A stretch of DNA of 64,000 bases from Mycobacterium sp. MFM001 (GCF_003402475.1 NZ_BFAB01000016.1:16149-80148), one strand, 5' to 3'. Shown: positions 51,776 to 60,140, counted from the stretch's first letter. Program-made: numbers and translations. The notes: generated by a model from the sequence alone, not told the origin.

Positions 51776-51865
51776 GGCTCACCCGCGCCCGTGCGGGCCG
51801 GACGGGAAACCCTTGCCATGTCGAACGACGGCTCCGGGGCTCACCCGCGCCCTTGCGGGCCGGAC
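51776..51865. CRISPR. Two-repeat CRISPR-like mini-array (type I-E-like repeat)
   Basis: Two copies of a 28-base repeat at 51776-51803 and 51838-51865 differ at one base in the loop. Read on the minus strand the repeat starts GTCCGGCCCGC and ends GGGTGAGCC, very like actinobacterial type I-E CRISPR repeats (GTCC...GCGGG...GAGCC-type), with a CCCGC/GCGGG stem. The period is 62 bases, matching the about 61 expected for type I-E; the unit between (51804-51837) is a 34-base spacer-like sequence. No cas gene is in the window, and a third repeat is not found on either side. Two hairpin repeats unrelated to CRISPR remain possible. Confidence 0.55.
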
Positions 51866-51866
51866 A

Positions 51867-52288
51867 CTAGCTGACCAGCAGGCATTCGGCTGGTTGGCGT
51901 TTTTTCGGGTGATCAGCCGGTTGCCCGGCTGAGGTGACCACCACCGTTTCGGGCAAGTGGTCTTCCCGCTTCATTGCAGGCCGGCGGTATGTTCCCACGT
52001 GGGGTGGGTGCTGCTGGTCTGCTCGGCAGGCATTTATCGTCTCCTGGATTTGCGGTTTGTTTGGGATCCGCGGCGCCTGGCGGGCAGCAACTTGAGCATC
52101 GACGCCGGCGGCGCCACGCTCGGCGATCACCGCTTGCCGCTGCTCGAGCGCGGCGAACTTCACTGCAAGCGCGTGGTTGTGGCCCAGCGGGCCGCGCCCG
52201 CATGCTCCGCCACAGCCCGCAACTGAGCGGGCGTGAGGTCGAGCGCGAACCGATACGCGCGCAGGTCATCTCCCACGCCCCGGACCAT
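51867..52288 (-). pseudogene. TnpB-type transposase fragment, frameshifted and truncated
   Basis: Reading leftward from ATG 52288 gives 'DDLRAYRFALDLTPAQLRAV' and 'AEHAGAARWA', the N-terminus of IS605/IS607 TnpB proteins. After 'RW' the frame breaks: one missing C in GGGCCACAACC restores 'HNHALAVKFAALEQRQAV' and 'IAERGAAGV', which continues in the frame that ends at 51867. The rest of TnpB, including the RuvC-like catalytic part and zinc finger, is absent. It is a dead remnant inside the ESX cluster, between the espL-like and WXG-like genes, and marks an old insertion. Confidence 0.75.
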
Positions 52289-52420
52289 AGCCTTGGGTAC
52301 CGACAACACTCGGCAAGCGCGCCGGGGCCAGCCTTAAGACTTAAGTGAGCTTTTTGCGGCGGCCCGTTCGCTTCCGGATCGACCGCCGAACTTCCTTGCC
52401 CGGCATATGGTCTCGGTGTT

Positions 52421-52795
52421 CTATGGCTGTGGGCCGGATGCGAGGATGTCGGGCTGTTCGTCGTCGAGGGCTTCGGTTTCGATGGCCTCCTCGACTGCGG
52501 CTTCTTCTTCGGCGGCCGCGGTGACGGCTTGGCGCAGTGCGGCGTTGATGACCTCCTCGAGACCGAGGTTCGTGTAGCGCTGTGTGCAGCCCTCAGCCAG
52601 CGATAACGACACCAGGCGGCCGACATGGTCTACGGAGAGCTCGACGTCGCCGTCGCCTCCGCTGGCCTGCACGTTGATGCTGCCCCACTCGGCGCGCAGT
52701 TTCTCCAGAAGTTTGCTGAGTCGCTCCATGCGCTCGACGACTTGACGGCTCAACGCCGCATCAGCCTCATAGTCGGCGTACTCGTAAACCGTCAT
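52421..52795 (-). CDS. espL: EspL/YbaB-like small protein
   Basis: A 124-residue protein with the YbaB/EbfC-type fold pattern: helical 'LSKLLEKLRAEWGSINVQAS', then strands 'VELSVDHVGRLVSLSLAEG' and a helix 'NLGLEEVINAALRQAVTAA'. ESX-1 EspL has this plan and stabilises Esp substrates. It overlaps the upstream espB-like stop (ATGA), so the two are co-translated. The Glu-rich C-terminal tail is probably disordered. Confidence 0.78.
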   Translation of the reverse strand: MTVYEYADYEADAALSRQVVERMERLSKLLEKLRAEWGSINVQASGGDGDVELSVDHVGRLVSLSLAEGCTQRYTNLGLEEVINAALRQAVTAAAEEEAAVEEAIETEALDDEQPDILASGPQP

Positions 52796-54555
52796 GAGCT
52801 GTCGTCTTTGGGTAGTTCGATGCGGCGCCGCGAGGTGCTCACAGATACCTTGGTCGCCGGGACGCGTTTCTTCTCACCGGTCGGGTCATCGGCGATCGCG
52901 GTGTTGCGGCGTTGGACTTCGCCTTTGACCATTTCGGAGTTCGCCTCGGCTGGCACGTGGATGGTCTTGTCGGGGTCTTTCACCGGCCGGGTACCGGCAC
53001 CTTGGCCGCCCATGCCGGCCATCGGCGGCATGAACATCGGCATACCGCCCGCGCCGGCTGCCGGAGCCGTGCCAGCCGCAGGCGGTGTGGCCCCGGCCAC
53101 CGGCGGTGTTGATGGCCCGGGTGCGCCCATCGCGAGCATTCCTCCGCCGCTGGCCGGTAGGGGTGCCTGACCGCCGGCCGGGCCCGTCTCTCCGCCGCCA
53201 CTGGCGGCGCCGCCAGCGCCGGGAGAGAAGTCGCCGACCGATTCCGTGGACGGAGAATCGAGGTCGCCCACGTCAGGTTCGGTCAGCCCCGTCGTCAGTC
53301 CTTGCACGGCTTGTTCGGCTTGCGACGCAAACGATTGGGCCTGCTGCCCGAGCTGTGCGGGAATGCTGGCGGCGGCGCCGAGCACTCCGCCGAGCGTTCC
53401 GGCCAGCATCGAGGGCAGCATGGCCGCCAACGGGGCACCCGCCCCCGCCAGGCCAGCGCCTTCCGGTGCGCCGGCCACGGCTGAATCCGATTCCAGAGCC
53501 TCGCCCAGCCCGGCTTCGGCATCGCTGCCCGCTGCCGCGAGGCCATCGTCGGCAGCCTCGGATGTTCCTCCCCCCTGCTGCCCCCGCGTCGCACCGGCCT
53601 CGCTGCTCGGGGACTGACCAACGCCGGGCCCGGGCTGGTTTTCGCCCTGGCCGGGTGCTGTGGGGTTGACGACCGGCACCACCGGCGGCGGAGGCGGGGG
53701 CGCTGCCGGCAATTCACCCAAGTGGTAATTGGTTGAGGCAAAACCGGCTTGAGCGTGCAGCGACGCCAACTGGCCCTGCAGGGCAGTGACCACGCCGGAA
53801 TAGGCACCGCCATAGCGAGCATTCAGGGCCTGGGCGTTCTCGAGTTCGCGGCGCTTGTTGACGAACTCCCGAGTCCGCGGCGTGTCCTGCTTGGCGGTGT
53901 CGAATCGCTGCCGGTGACCGGCCGCCGCCGCGCCCACGGTGTCGGCGTGAGCGGTCATAGCGTCGGCCCACGCCGCGAAGCGCCCGAGTGCCGCGCTAAG
54001 CCTTGGCGCGGTATGCCCCTGCAGCGACCCGTCGACCGCTGTCTGCGCGGCACGCACCGCCACCGCGCAATTGCGAAACGCCGCGCGATAGGCCTGGCAG
54101 CCGCGCACAAAAGACGCGCCCGCCTCGGATCGGCCGGCCTCCATCATCGCCGCCGACACCTCCCCGTCACGCGCAGGCGCAGCCAAGATCGGCACATCCG
54201 GCGCCGTGACATCGGCGGTGACCGCCGGGTTCATCACCGCGCCAACCCAGCCGGTAGCGGCGCCGTGCAGCGACATCGCCGAGGCGTTGTCGGCATCCAT
54301 GTCACCAAAAGCGCGGATGACCTCCTGCACAGCCGCCGCGGCCGAGCCCAACACCTGCGCCCCGTCGGCGGCCCGTGACGCCAGTACCGCCCCGTGCTCG
54401 CTGAGCCGCGCCGCGGCGCTGGTGGACACCTCATCGGCAGCAAGGGCGGGATGCGCCGGCGGTGTCGCAGCCAGGCCGGCCAGTCCCGTGGTGGCCGCGG
54501 CCAGCTGGCCTGCCACCTCGGTGAGCCCAGCGGTGTTGGCATATAACGCCGGCAT
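52792..54555 (-). CDS. EspB-like PE-PPE-fold substrate
   Basis: A 587-residue protein. Residues 1-100 look like a PE hairpin ('TPPAHPALAADEVSTSAAAR', ending 'AFGDMDADNASAM', an F-x-x-x-D variant of the secretion motif), residues 110-280 like a PPE-type helical domain ('FVRGCQAYRAAFRNCAVAVR', 'DTPRTREFVNKRRELENAQA'), and the rest is Pro/Gly/Ala-rich ending with a basic 'RRNTAIADDPTGEKKR'. EspB of ESX-1 has the same order, forms heptamers and is cleaved by mycosin. EspK is another possibility. It is adjacent to the EspL-like chaperone candidate. Confidence 0.72.
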   Translation of the reverse strand: MPALYANTAGLTEVAGQLAAATTGLAGLAATPPAHPALAADEVSTSAAARLSEHGAVLASRAADGAQVLGSAAAAVQEVIRAFGDMDADNASAMSLHGAATGWVGAVMNPAVTADVTAPDVPILAAPARDGEVSAAMMEAGRSEAGASFVRGCQAYRAAFRNCAVAVRAAQTAVDGSLQGHTAPRLSAALGRFAAWADAMTAHADTVGAAAAGHRQRFDTAKQDTPRTREFVNKRRELENAQALNARYGGAYSGVVTALQGQLASLHAQAGFASTNYHLGELPAAPPPPPPVVPVVNPTAPGQGENQPGPGVGQSPSSEAGATRGQQGGGTSEAADDGLAAAGSDAEAGLGEALESDSAVAGAPEGAGLAGAGAPLAAMLPSMLAGTLGGVLGAAASIPAQLGQQAQSFASQAEQAVQGLTTGLTEPDVGDLDSPSTESVGDFSPGAGGAASGGGETGPAGGQAPLPASGGGMLAMGAPGPSTPPVAGATPPAAGTAPAAGAGGMPMFMPPMAGMGGQGAGTRPVKDPDKTIHVPAEANSEMVKGEVQRRNTAIADDPTGEKKRVPATKVSVSTSRRRIELPKDDSS

Positions 54556-54575
54556 CCGCGCCCTCCCTGCGTGGT

Positions 54576-54842
54576 TTAGAAGTCGATTGTTGCTGCGTAG
54601 GCGCTGACCTGCTGCTCGGTGGGTAGCCGCACCGAAATACCTTCCACTTTGTTGCTTTCCATTTCCAGCCGGATCGCCAGCTGAGAACGCAGGTAGGCCA
54701 GTGTGTTCAACCGTACGATGCGGTTGGCCAGTTCGTCATCGGTGAGCTGCATGGCCGCCGGTTCCAACTGGACTCGCAGCGTGTCGCCGCGCCGTCCGAC
54801 GTGCACGATGACCGACTCGTCTCGGCTGGCTGCCTCGAACAC
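54576..54842 (-). CDS. EspH/DUF2694-like small protein
   Basis: An 88-residue protein with the strand-helix order 'VIVHVGRRGDTLRVQLEPAA', 'LTDDELANRIVRLNTLAYLR'. This matches the core of EspH/DUF2694-type ESX-associated proteins (V-x-V...G...V-x-L...A...LA-x-x-I). These are cytosolic partners of Esp substrates. Starts at GTG 54842, with AAGG seven bases upstream, and is 14 bases from the EspC-like gene. Confidence 0.65.
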   Translation of the reverse strand: MFEAASRDESVIVHVGRRGDTLRVQLEPAAMQLTDDELANRIVRLNTLAYLRSQLAIRLEMESNKVEGISVRLPTEQQVSAYAATIDF

Positions 54843-54855
54843 CGACCTTGGGCCT

Positions 54856-55167
54856 CTATTCGGTGCTGATGGTCAGGTTGGCTGCGTTCTGCTCGTTCAT
54901 CGCCTCGAATTCTGCTGCAGCCTTGCGTAGTTGTTCGGCCATCTGGCGATTCTTGCGCTCCTCGGTCGTCAATGCGCGTTCGCGGGCGTTCACCGCGTCG
55001 ACGGCTGCGCGGCGCGCCTCATGAAACAGTGGCCCCCACGATTCGGATTCGGCCACGGTGCGGGCATGCTCGACGCGGGCCGCCGCGCAGTTATCGGCCA
55101 GCGAGTCGTAGTAGACGGCCGCCTCGCGCAGCTTCGCTGGCTCGACCTGCAAGTCGCTCACGTCCAT
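54856..55167 (-). CDS. EspC-like WXG100-fold substrate
   Basis: A 103-residue helical hairpin protein of the EspC/DUF2580 type: 'LREAAVYYDSLADNCAAARV', the turn with W44 ('SESWGPLFHEA'), and the end 'FEAMNEQNAANLTISTE'. AAGGAG lies eight bases before ATG 55167; starts further up would run through the spacer after the preceding gene. EspC-type proteins are co-secreted with EspA-type partners, and the upstream gene is a candidate partner. Confidence 0.75.
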   Translation of the reverse strand: MDVSDLQVEPAKLREAAVYYDSLADNCAAARVEHARTVAESESWGPLFHEARRAAVDAVNARERALTTEERKNRQMAEQLRKAAAEFEAMNEQNAANLTISTE

Positions 55168-55202
55168 CAAATTTACTCCTTGGTTTGCTGGGTCTGGTTC
55201 AG

Positions 55203-56816
55203 TCATTTGATCTCGGGCGCCGGGGTTGATGCCGAGGTCGCTACCACCGGCTGTGCCGTGGCTGCCGGGACGCTGGGGTGTTCCCAGCCCAGGAAATTCG
55301 GGCCGATCTCCAACTCCTCGAGCGGGGTTTCTTTGCCGTTGACCCACACTTTGTTGTCGCCGAGGGCCATCACTCGGTGGTCGGTGTATTGGCCGATGTC
55401 GCCGAACACCAGCCGTGATGGGCTGATCGGGGCGGTCACCGGAGATCCTGGCGGCGAGAGCGTGATGCCGGCCTGCCGGTAGGCGTCATCGACGCTGGCG
55501 CCGTCCAACACTGCCCGCCCGGCTTTGGCCACCGCCGGGTTCTCGGCGGTGGCCGTGCCGCCGGACGGCAGCTTCACCGTCGTGTCCGGCGGGGCCGGGG
55601 CACCCGCCTGCTGTGCGGGCGGGGTCACCTGGCCGCCACCGGCATTCGCGTCCTGAGCCGGTGTGGCCCCTTGCGCCCCAGCGGGTTTCGTCTGCGGCTG
55701 CTGATCGTCCACCGCCGGGTCTTTCAATGATGTATCGGTGGCCTTGTGAGCTTCATGGATATCGTCGGCGGCCGGGTCGCTGGTGTGTGAGGCGTCGCGG
55801 ATGGCCGAGCCGATACCCGAGCCGAGGTCGCCGATCGGCAACCCGCCGCCGCCCATGCCGCCGAACGGTGACATTCCGCCCAGCATTCCAGGCAGCGCCC
55901 CCAATCCGCCCATGCCCGGGCCGAGCATCGACGCCAAACCACCGAGCAGCGGATCAGATGCCAACCCGTCGAGCATTGGATCGTCCGGCAGCGCCCCAGC
56001 CCCGCCGGCCGGGCCGCCAGCACCACCAGCACCGCCACCCGCACCGCCCGTGCCCGCTCCTGTGTCGGTCGGCGACGAGCCGGCCTGGCCCGCACCGCTG
56101 CCCTTACCTGCGTGGTCTTCGGCGCCGTTTTCGCTGGTCTTATCGGCGAGCGCGTCATAGCGGGCCGTCAAACCATCCAGCACGGCGCTTTGGGACGCCG
56201 AATCCAAACCGGCGGACTTGAGCACATCCAGAATTTGAGATGTCTTGCCCTGCAAGAAATCCGCCAACTGTTGCTGGCCGGCAGGCGTGTCCAAGGTCGG
56301 GCCTAGTTTTTGTACCTGGTCGATGATCGACTGCTGCAAGTCCCCTAGCCGCGCCTTGCCGTCCTCGCTGGATGTCTTGGCGTTCAAAATGGCCTCGGCC
56401 AGCTTCTCGTCGGCCTCGTTGAGCGCATTGCGGTTCTTCTCCAGCGCCGCATCCAGGCGTTTGGCTGCTTCAGCGGCCGCCCCGCTAAGCCCCTCACCTC
56501 CCGGTGCCGCGCCGGGAGTGGTCGGGTCGCCGCTACCCGGCGGCGGTGCCGGCGGTGGCGGTGATTCGGGGGCCGGTGGCGTCGAGCCATTGGTCGGCAG
56601 CGCAGGCTGACCCGCTCCCGTTAGGGCCTTGTTGATCTGGTCGATCGGCGCGGTATCGGGATTGATGCCCATGTAGGTCAACACCGCCCGCTGCTCCGGA
56701 CGCAGATGCTCGCGCGGGTCAGTGTCCGTGGTAGGCGACAACGGTGGCGGGCTGCCCAAAACCTGGGAGATCCCGCCGACAAGATCACCAACCACCACGT
56801 CAGCCCAACCGGTCAT
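55203..56816 (-). CDS. Large Esp-type protein, possible EspA/EspE-like
   Basis: A 537-residue protein. N-terminus 'MTGWADVVVGDLVGGISQVL' is followed by a Pro-rich stretch, a coiled-coil domain ('AAEAAKRLDAALEKNRNALN', 'LGDLQQSIIDQVQKLGP'), a long Gly/Ala-rich region, and a globular end 'VFGDIGQYTDHRVMALGDNK' with 'VWVNGKETPLEELEIGPNFL'. Position at the head of the leftward ESX unit and beside an EspC-like gene is like espA/espE. Exact family not certain. ATG 56816 is taken since upstream in-frame sequence does not look coding. Confidence 0.6.
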   Translation of the reverse strand: MTGWADVVVGDLVGGISQVLGSPPPLSPTTDTDPREHLRPEQRAVLTYMGINPDTAPIDQINKALTGAGQPALPTNGSTPPAPESPPPPAPPPGSGDPTTPGAAPGGEGLSGAAAEAAKRLDAALEKNRNALNEADEKLAEAILNAKTSSEDGKARLGDLQQSIIDQVQKLGPTLDTPAGQQQLADFLQGKTSQILDVLKSAGLDSASQSAVLDGLTARYDALADKTSENGAEDHAGKGSGAGQAGSSPTDTGAGTGGAGGGAGGAGGPAGGAGALPDDPMLDGLASDPLLGGLASMLGPGMGGLGALPGMLGGMSPFGGMGGGGLPIGDLGSGIGSAIRDASHTSDPAADDIHEAHKATDTSLKDPAVDDQQPQTKPAGAQGATPAQDANAGGGQVTPPAQQAGAPAPPDTTVKLPSGGTATAENPAVAKAGRAVLDGASVDDAYRQAGITLSPPGSPVTAPISPSRLVFGDIGQYTDHRVMALGDNKVWVNGKETPLEELEIGPNFLGWEHPSVPAATAQPVVATSASTPAPEIK

Positions 56817-57206
56817 GACCGCGACGATAAGACGTCCAGCAACGGCCGCGCCAACACTAGCCCCACATTTCAGACCTGGTCCCGCAGCCGACTGATCGCG
56901 GCAGCGCCGCGGGCAATGTTTGAGACACGCCGCGACACATGCGCGGTAGTACCGCGCGGATCGTGTAACACTGTGGCGCAACACATGCCACACCCGTCAC
57001 GAAAGGAGCGGCCCGACCCCGCGGCTGGAGCCGCCAAACAACTTGATTCACAACTGAATTCACGGCCCGAAGACCAGAAATCCCCCGAGGCTCATCGCCC
57101 GAGGGAAATCTGATCCATCGATTCGAAGCTGCCACTTCGCATCGACAGGGCTTCCACCAGGGAAACCAGGCTACGCACCTGGCTCCCAGTATAGAAGGAT
57201 GCCTTC
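56817..57206. promoter_or_regulatory. Divergent intergenic region before the ESX unit and the WhiB-like gene
   Basis: A 390-base region with no convincing gene. It holds the 17-base palindrome at 56941-56957, a hairpin ACCAGG/CCTGG near 57156-57175, and TATAGA about twelve bases before the TTG at 57207. It should contain promoters for the leftward ESX unit 2 and the rightward maintenance module. Confidence 0.45.
56941..56957. promoter_or_regulatory. Perfect 17-base palindrome, operator candidate
   Basis: GCGCGGTA-G-TACCGCGC: two exact 8-base arms around one G. Four bases further out, ACAC and GTGT (56934-56937 and 56962-56965 region) continue the symmetry. It is 125 bases upstream of the leftward ESX unit and 250 bases upstream of the WhiB-like gene. 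Confidence 0.6.
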
Positions 57207-57866
57207 TTGAGCCACAAGACTCCCGCGCCGCCGGGGCTGTGCGCCCGCGCACCCGGGCGCTGGTCAGACCCACAGCAGCAATCAGCCACTCGGCGGCTGT
57301 GCCTGTCGTGCCCGCGCCTGGAACGCTGCCGCACCGAAACACTTGTCGAGCAACCTAATTTCGGGATGTGGGCCGGCGTGTGGATCGACCACGACTTCCC
57401 CGCCAAACGCCGCCAATTCACCGCCCCGCGCACCCCCCGAGGGCTGCGCACCAAACGCGGCGGCCCGGGCCCGAGCGCCGCCGTGCAGACCCTGATCATC
57501 AGCCAGGCCACACCCGCCGCGGCCGCGATGATCACCGCCCGGTCCAGCGGCCACTGCGAAATTCTCGCCCCCGCATGCCATCTCAGTCAGCAACTCATTT
57601 TCACCCGCCGACACCACAGTCTGGCCCCAGGTGAAGTCTCCTCCCCCGCCGACGCAATCGCCGCCTGCGAAAACTGCGCCGAGCTCATCGAACACACCGA
57701 CATCGCCACTGCGATCAGCCTCGGCTACATCACCACCCACCACAGCAACGCCACCTGGCCCGTCTACTGGCGCCAACAGCGCTGGGTCACCCTCGACCAC
57801 TTCGGACACCTGGCCTACCAGCACCAACCCACCACCACCGGGCCCCGGCTGCTGCGGATCGCCTAA
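57207..57866 (+). CDS. WhiB-like Fe-S protein with an extra C-terminal domain
   Basis: A 219-residue protein. Residues 12-60 have four Cys spaced as in WhiB proteins (C12, C32-x-x-C35-x5-C41: 'CLSCPRLERC') and a 'GMWAG' turn at 53-57, so a [4Fe-4S] cluster and a role as a sigma-factor-linked regulator are likely. The remaining 150 residues are unusual: they hold two further C-x-x-C/H sites ('ACENCAEL') and a beta-rich end. TTG 57207 is the start with AAGGATG nearby. It is four bases from the primase gene, so it may control plasmid replication. Confidence 0.7.
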   Translation: MSHKTPAPPGLCARAPGRWSDPQQQSATRRLCLSCPRLERCRTETLVEQPNFGMWAGVWIDHDFPAKRRQFTAPRTPRGLRTKRGGPGPSAAVQTLIISQATPAAAAMITARSSGHCEILAPACHLSQQLIFTRRHHSLAPGEVSSPADAIAACENCAELIEHTDIATAISLGYITTHHSNATWPVYWRQQRWVTLDHFGHLAYQHQPTTTGPRLLRIA

Positions 57867-57869
57867 CCC

Positions 57870-59798
57870 ATGCCCAACATCACCCGCGCGCCGGCCCAAC
57901 CCGCCGCCGTGTGGAAAGCCTTGACGCGCCTGATCGCAGCCCCTGGGCGTGGCCACATGCGGGTCTGGAGCCCCACCACCGAGAAGTTCAGCGACACTGC
58001 CAAACTCACCGCCGCCCTGCCCACCCGGCCGGCCGCGGTCTACCTGTACACCAAAGGCCGCACCCGCCTGCTGGCGCTGGACTTCGACACCAAACACCAC
58101 GACCAGGATGCGGTCGACGCCGACCTCGCCCAGGCGATCGCCTGGATCACCCAATGCGGCGGTGTCGTGGTCACCGACCGCTCCACCAGCGGCGGGCGAC
58201 ACCTCCTGTGCCCCTTAGCCATTGGCACCTCGGCATCCGCGCACGAAATCACCCACCTCGTACGGTTACTCGCTGCCCGGCTGCCCACCCTCGACATCAC
58301 CCCGAGCACCAACCCCACCCAAGGCTGCCTCACACCACCCGGCTCCCCCTGCAAACAAGGCGGCTACCGACTCCTCGACGGCCCCATCGACCACGCCGCA
58401 CAAGCGTTCACCACACGCTCGAGCCCCGACCTCCTGCCACGCCTTTACGTGCTGCTCGGCGCCATCAAACCCACCCCCAACCGACAAGACCAGCCGACCG
58501 CCAACCACACCGCCGCCTACAGCGTGGGATCCGGCGACGACCTACGCCTAGCGCCTGAACACATCCGACACGACCCGCTGCCGCCCGCGGTCCACGACTA
58601 CGCCACCCGGGGCACCCTTGCACCCCGCGACCGGGCCTGGCCCTCCAACCACGAAGCTCGCATGGCCGTCATCACCGCCGCCATCTGGCGCGGGCACAGC
58701 CTCGCCAGCATCCGCGCCATGATCACCCCCGGCAGGCCCTGGCACAACGGACTCGCCACCGCCTACCATCGCTACGGCAGCGCCGCCGACCGCGCCCTCG
58801 CCCGCGACTTCACCAAAGCCCTCAACTGGCTCATCGCAAACCCGTTATTGCACCGACCCCCGCAGCACAAGACAACGTACTCACAGGGGGGGCCGACCGG
58901 GCCGAAAGGGCCCCAGCAAATCCGAGCTTGGTTAGCTAACGCGTACGCATGGGCAGACCGCGAATACCGAGGGCAGCGCTACCGGTGGACAGTCCACGCC
59001 GTGCTACAAACCATCGCTGTACACGCCGCATTGAGTGGAGAAGTGATCAATGGCAGTCCAGTCGTGGGCATCGGCGGACGGTCGCTATCGCTCGGCAGCG
59101 GGCTGCTCAGCGCCGACACAGTATGGAGGGTGCTGCGCGACCTGCGGGAGCGGCCCGGATCACCATTAGTGCTCGTCCGCTCACACGTCGGCCTCGACGC
59201 CGACACATACGCCCTCACCATGCAAAACCGCGCCACCGGCGACCCGGGCCGGTGCGAGCGAGTACGGGTGGAACCGGTACACAACGCCTGGTTCGTGCTC
59301 GGCCACCACTTACGGCGCGTGTACGAGTTGGTCGCCTATCACGGACTGACCGAACGAGCCGACATCTTCGCCGCCGCCGCAGTCTCGCCAAGCACCGGCG
59401 ACGCGATGATCACCGAGCTCGAAATAGCCGGCCTCGTGCGACGGCCCGGCCGCGGAAAAGTCGCACCCGGCCCAGTCAGCCTTGACGACATCGCCGCAGC
59501 CCACCAGCTCGACGACATCCGCGAGCGCCGAACCCGCGAATACCAAGCCGAACGAGCGGCCTGGCGCGAATGGCTGACCCGGCGAGAACACCAGCGCACC
59601 AGCGTCGCGCCGGACGCAGCCATACCGGGCGACAACGCACCGACACAGGCGCACAACGAGCCCGACCGAGAACTAGAGGCGGCCTACCTCGAATCAGTCA
59701 TGACCACTGGCCCGCCCAGCGATGACGAAGACGCCTTCGAATACGACGTCATCGAACTTCTCGCCGAAGCCCTTGGCGCCAGAATCGTCGGCGGTTAA
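57870..59798 (+). CDS. Plasmid primase/replication protein (AEP superfamily)
   Basis: A 642-residue protein. The N-terminal 200 residues carry the archaeo-eukaryotic primase motifs: D71-F-D73 ('LLALDFDTK') and S107-G-G-R-H111 ('TDRSTSGGRHLL'), the metal- and nucleotide-binding residues of plasmid primase-polymerases. The middle is a helical domain ('WRGHSLASIRAMITPGRPWH'), and the last 250 residues contain two wHTH-like stretches ('SLGSGLLSADTVWRVLRDLR' and 'DIFAAAAVSPSTGDAMITEL'). It is a candidate replication initiator. The stop overlaps the end of the next gene on the other strand by four bases. Confidence 0.8.
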   Translation: MPNITRAPAQPAAVWKALTRLIAAPGRGHMRVWSPTTEKFSDTAKLTAALPTRPAAVYLYTKGRTRLLALDFDTKHHDQDAVDADLAQAIAWITQCGGVVVTDRSTSGGRHLLCPLAIGTSASAHEITHLVRLLAARLPTLDITPSTNPTQGCLTPPGSPCKQGGYRLLDGPIDHAAQAFTTRSSPDLLPRLYVLLGAIKPTPNRQDQPTANHTAAYSVGSGDDLRLAPEHIRHDPLPPAVHDYATRGTLAPRDRAWPSNHEARMAVITAAIWRGHSLASIRAMITPGRPWHNGLATAYHRYGSAADRALARDFTKALNWLIANPLLHRPPQHKTTYSQGGPTGPKGPQQIRAWLANAYAWADREYRGQRYRWTVHAVLQTIAVHAALSGEVINGSPVVGIGGRSLSLGSGLLSADTVWRVLRDLRERPGSPLVLVRSHVGLDADTYALTMQNRATGDPGRCERVRVEPVHNAWFVLGHHLRRVYELVAYHGLTERADIFAAAAVSPSTGDAMITELEIAGLVRRPGRGKVAPGPVSLDDIAAAHQLDDIRERRTREYQAERAAWREWLTRREHQRTSVAPDAAIPGDNAPTQAHNEPDRELEAAYLESVMTTGPPSDDEDAFEYDVIELLAEALGARIVGG

Positions 59799-60100
59799 GC
59801 CGGCTCGGCCAACAGCACGCTCGCGGTCTGACGCAACAACTCCGGCACGGCGATCCCCTGCTTAGCAGCTACCGGCAACAACTCGGTCAGCAAGTCCCCG
59901 GTCTGGCGAATCAGCTCCGGGACATGCGCGCCCGCATCCTTGGCCGCCGACTCCAAAGCCGCCAGCTTCTCCGGGTCATACCGCACCTGCAGCCGGGTCA
60001 CCTTACGGCGAGTCTCCGAACCCTGGCGGCTCTTCTTGCGAACAACCTCGACAGCCACGGACTCCCGCACGGAAAGTTTCTGATCGACTTCGGTAGTCAT
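59795..60100 (-). CDS. Small basic protein, possible repressor
   Basis: A 101-residue protein with a basic N-terminal half ('RRKVTRLQVRYDPEKLAALE') and two related helices 'VPELIRQTGDLLTELLPVAA' and 'VPELLRQTASVLLAEPA'. The VRYDPEKLAALE part may be a ribbon-helix-helix. It is divergent from the wHTH gene at 60205 across the inverted-repeat region, and convergent with the primase gene. Confidence 0.5.
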   Translation of the reverse strand: MTTEVDQKLSVRESVAVEVVRKKSRQGSETRRKVTRLQVRYDPEKLAALESAAKDAGAHVPELIRQTGDLLTELLPVAAKQGIAVPELLRQTASVLLAEPA

Positions 60101-60140
60101 GCGCTCAAAGCCTGCTTTCTCTCAAACCGCCGAACCTGGC

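Noticed and set aside
52260..52420. CTTAAG-A-CTTAAG followed by a T run as a terminator
   Set aside because: Stem is short and AT-poor surroundings do not form a convincing GC-rich hairpin before the T run.
51913..52626. 237-codon leftward frame across the espL-like gene and TnpB remnant
   Set aside because: Ser/Pro/Arg-rich shadow; the real signals (espL-like and TnpB) are in other frames.
57282..58202. 306-codon antisense frame over the WhiB-like and primase genes
   Set aside because: Gly/Val-rich shadow; the sense strand holds the Cys cluster and the primase motifs.
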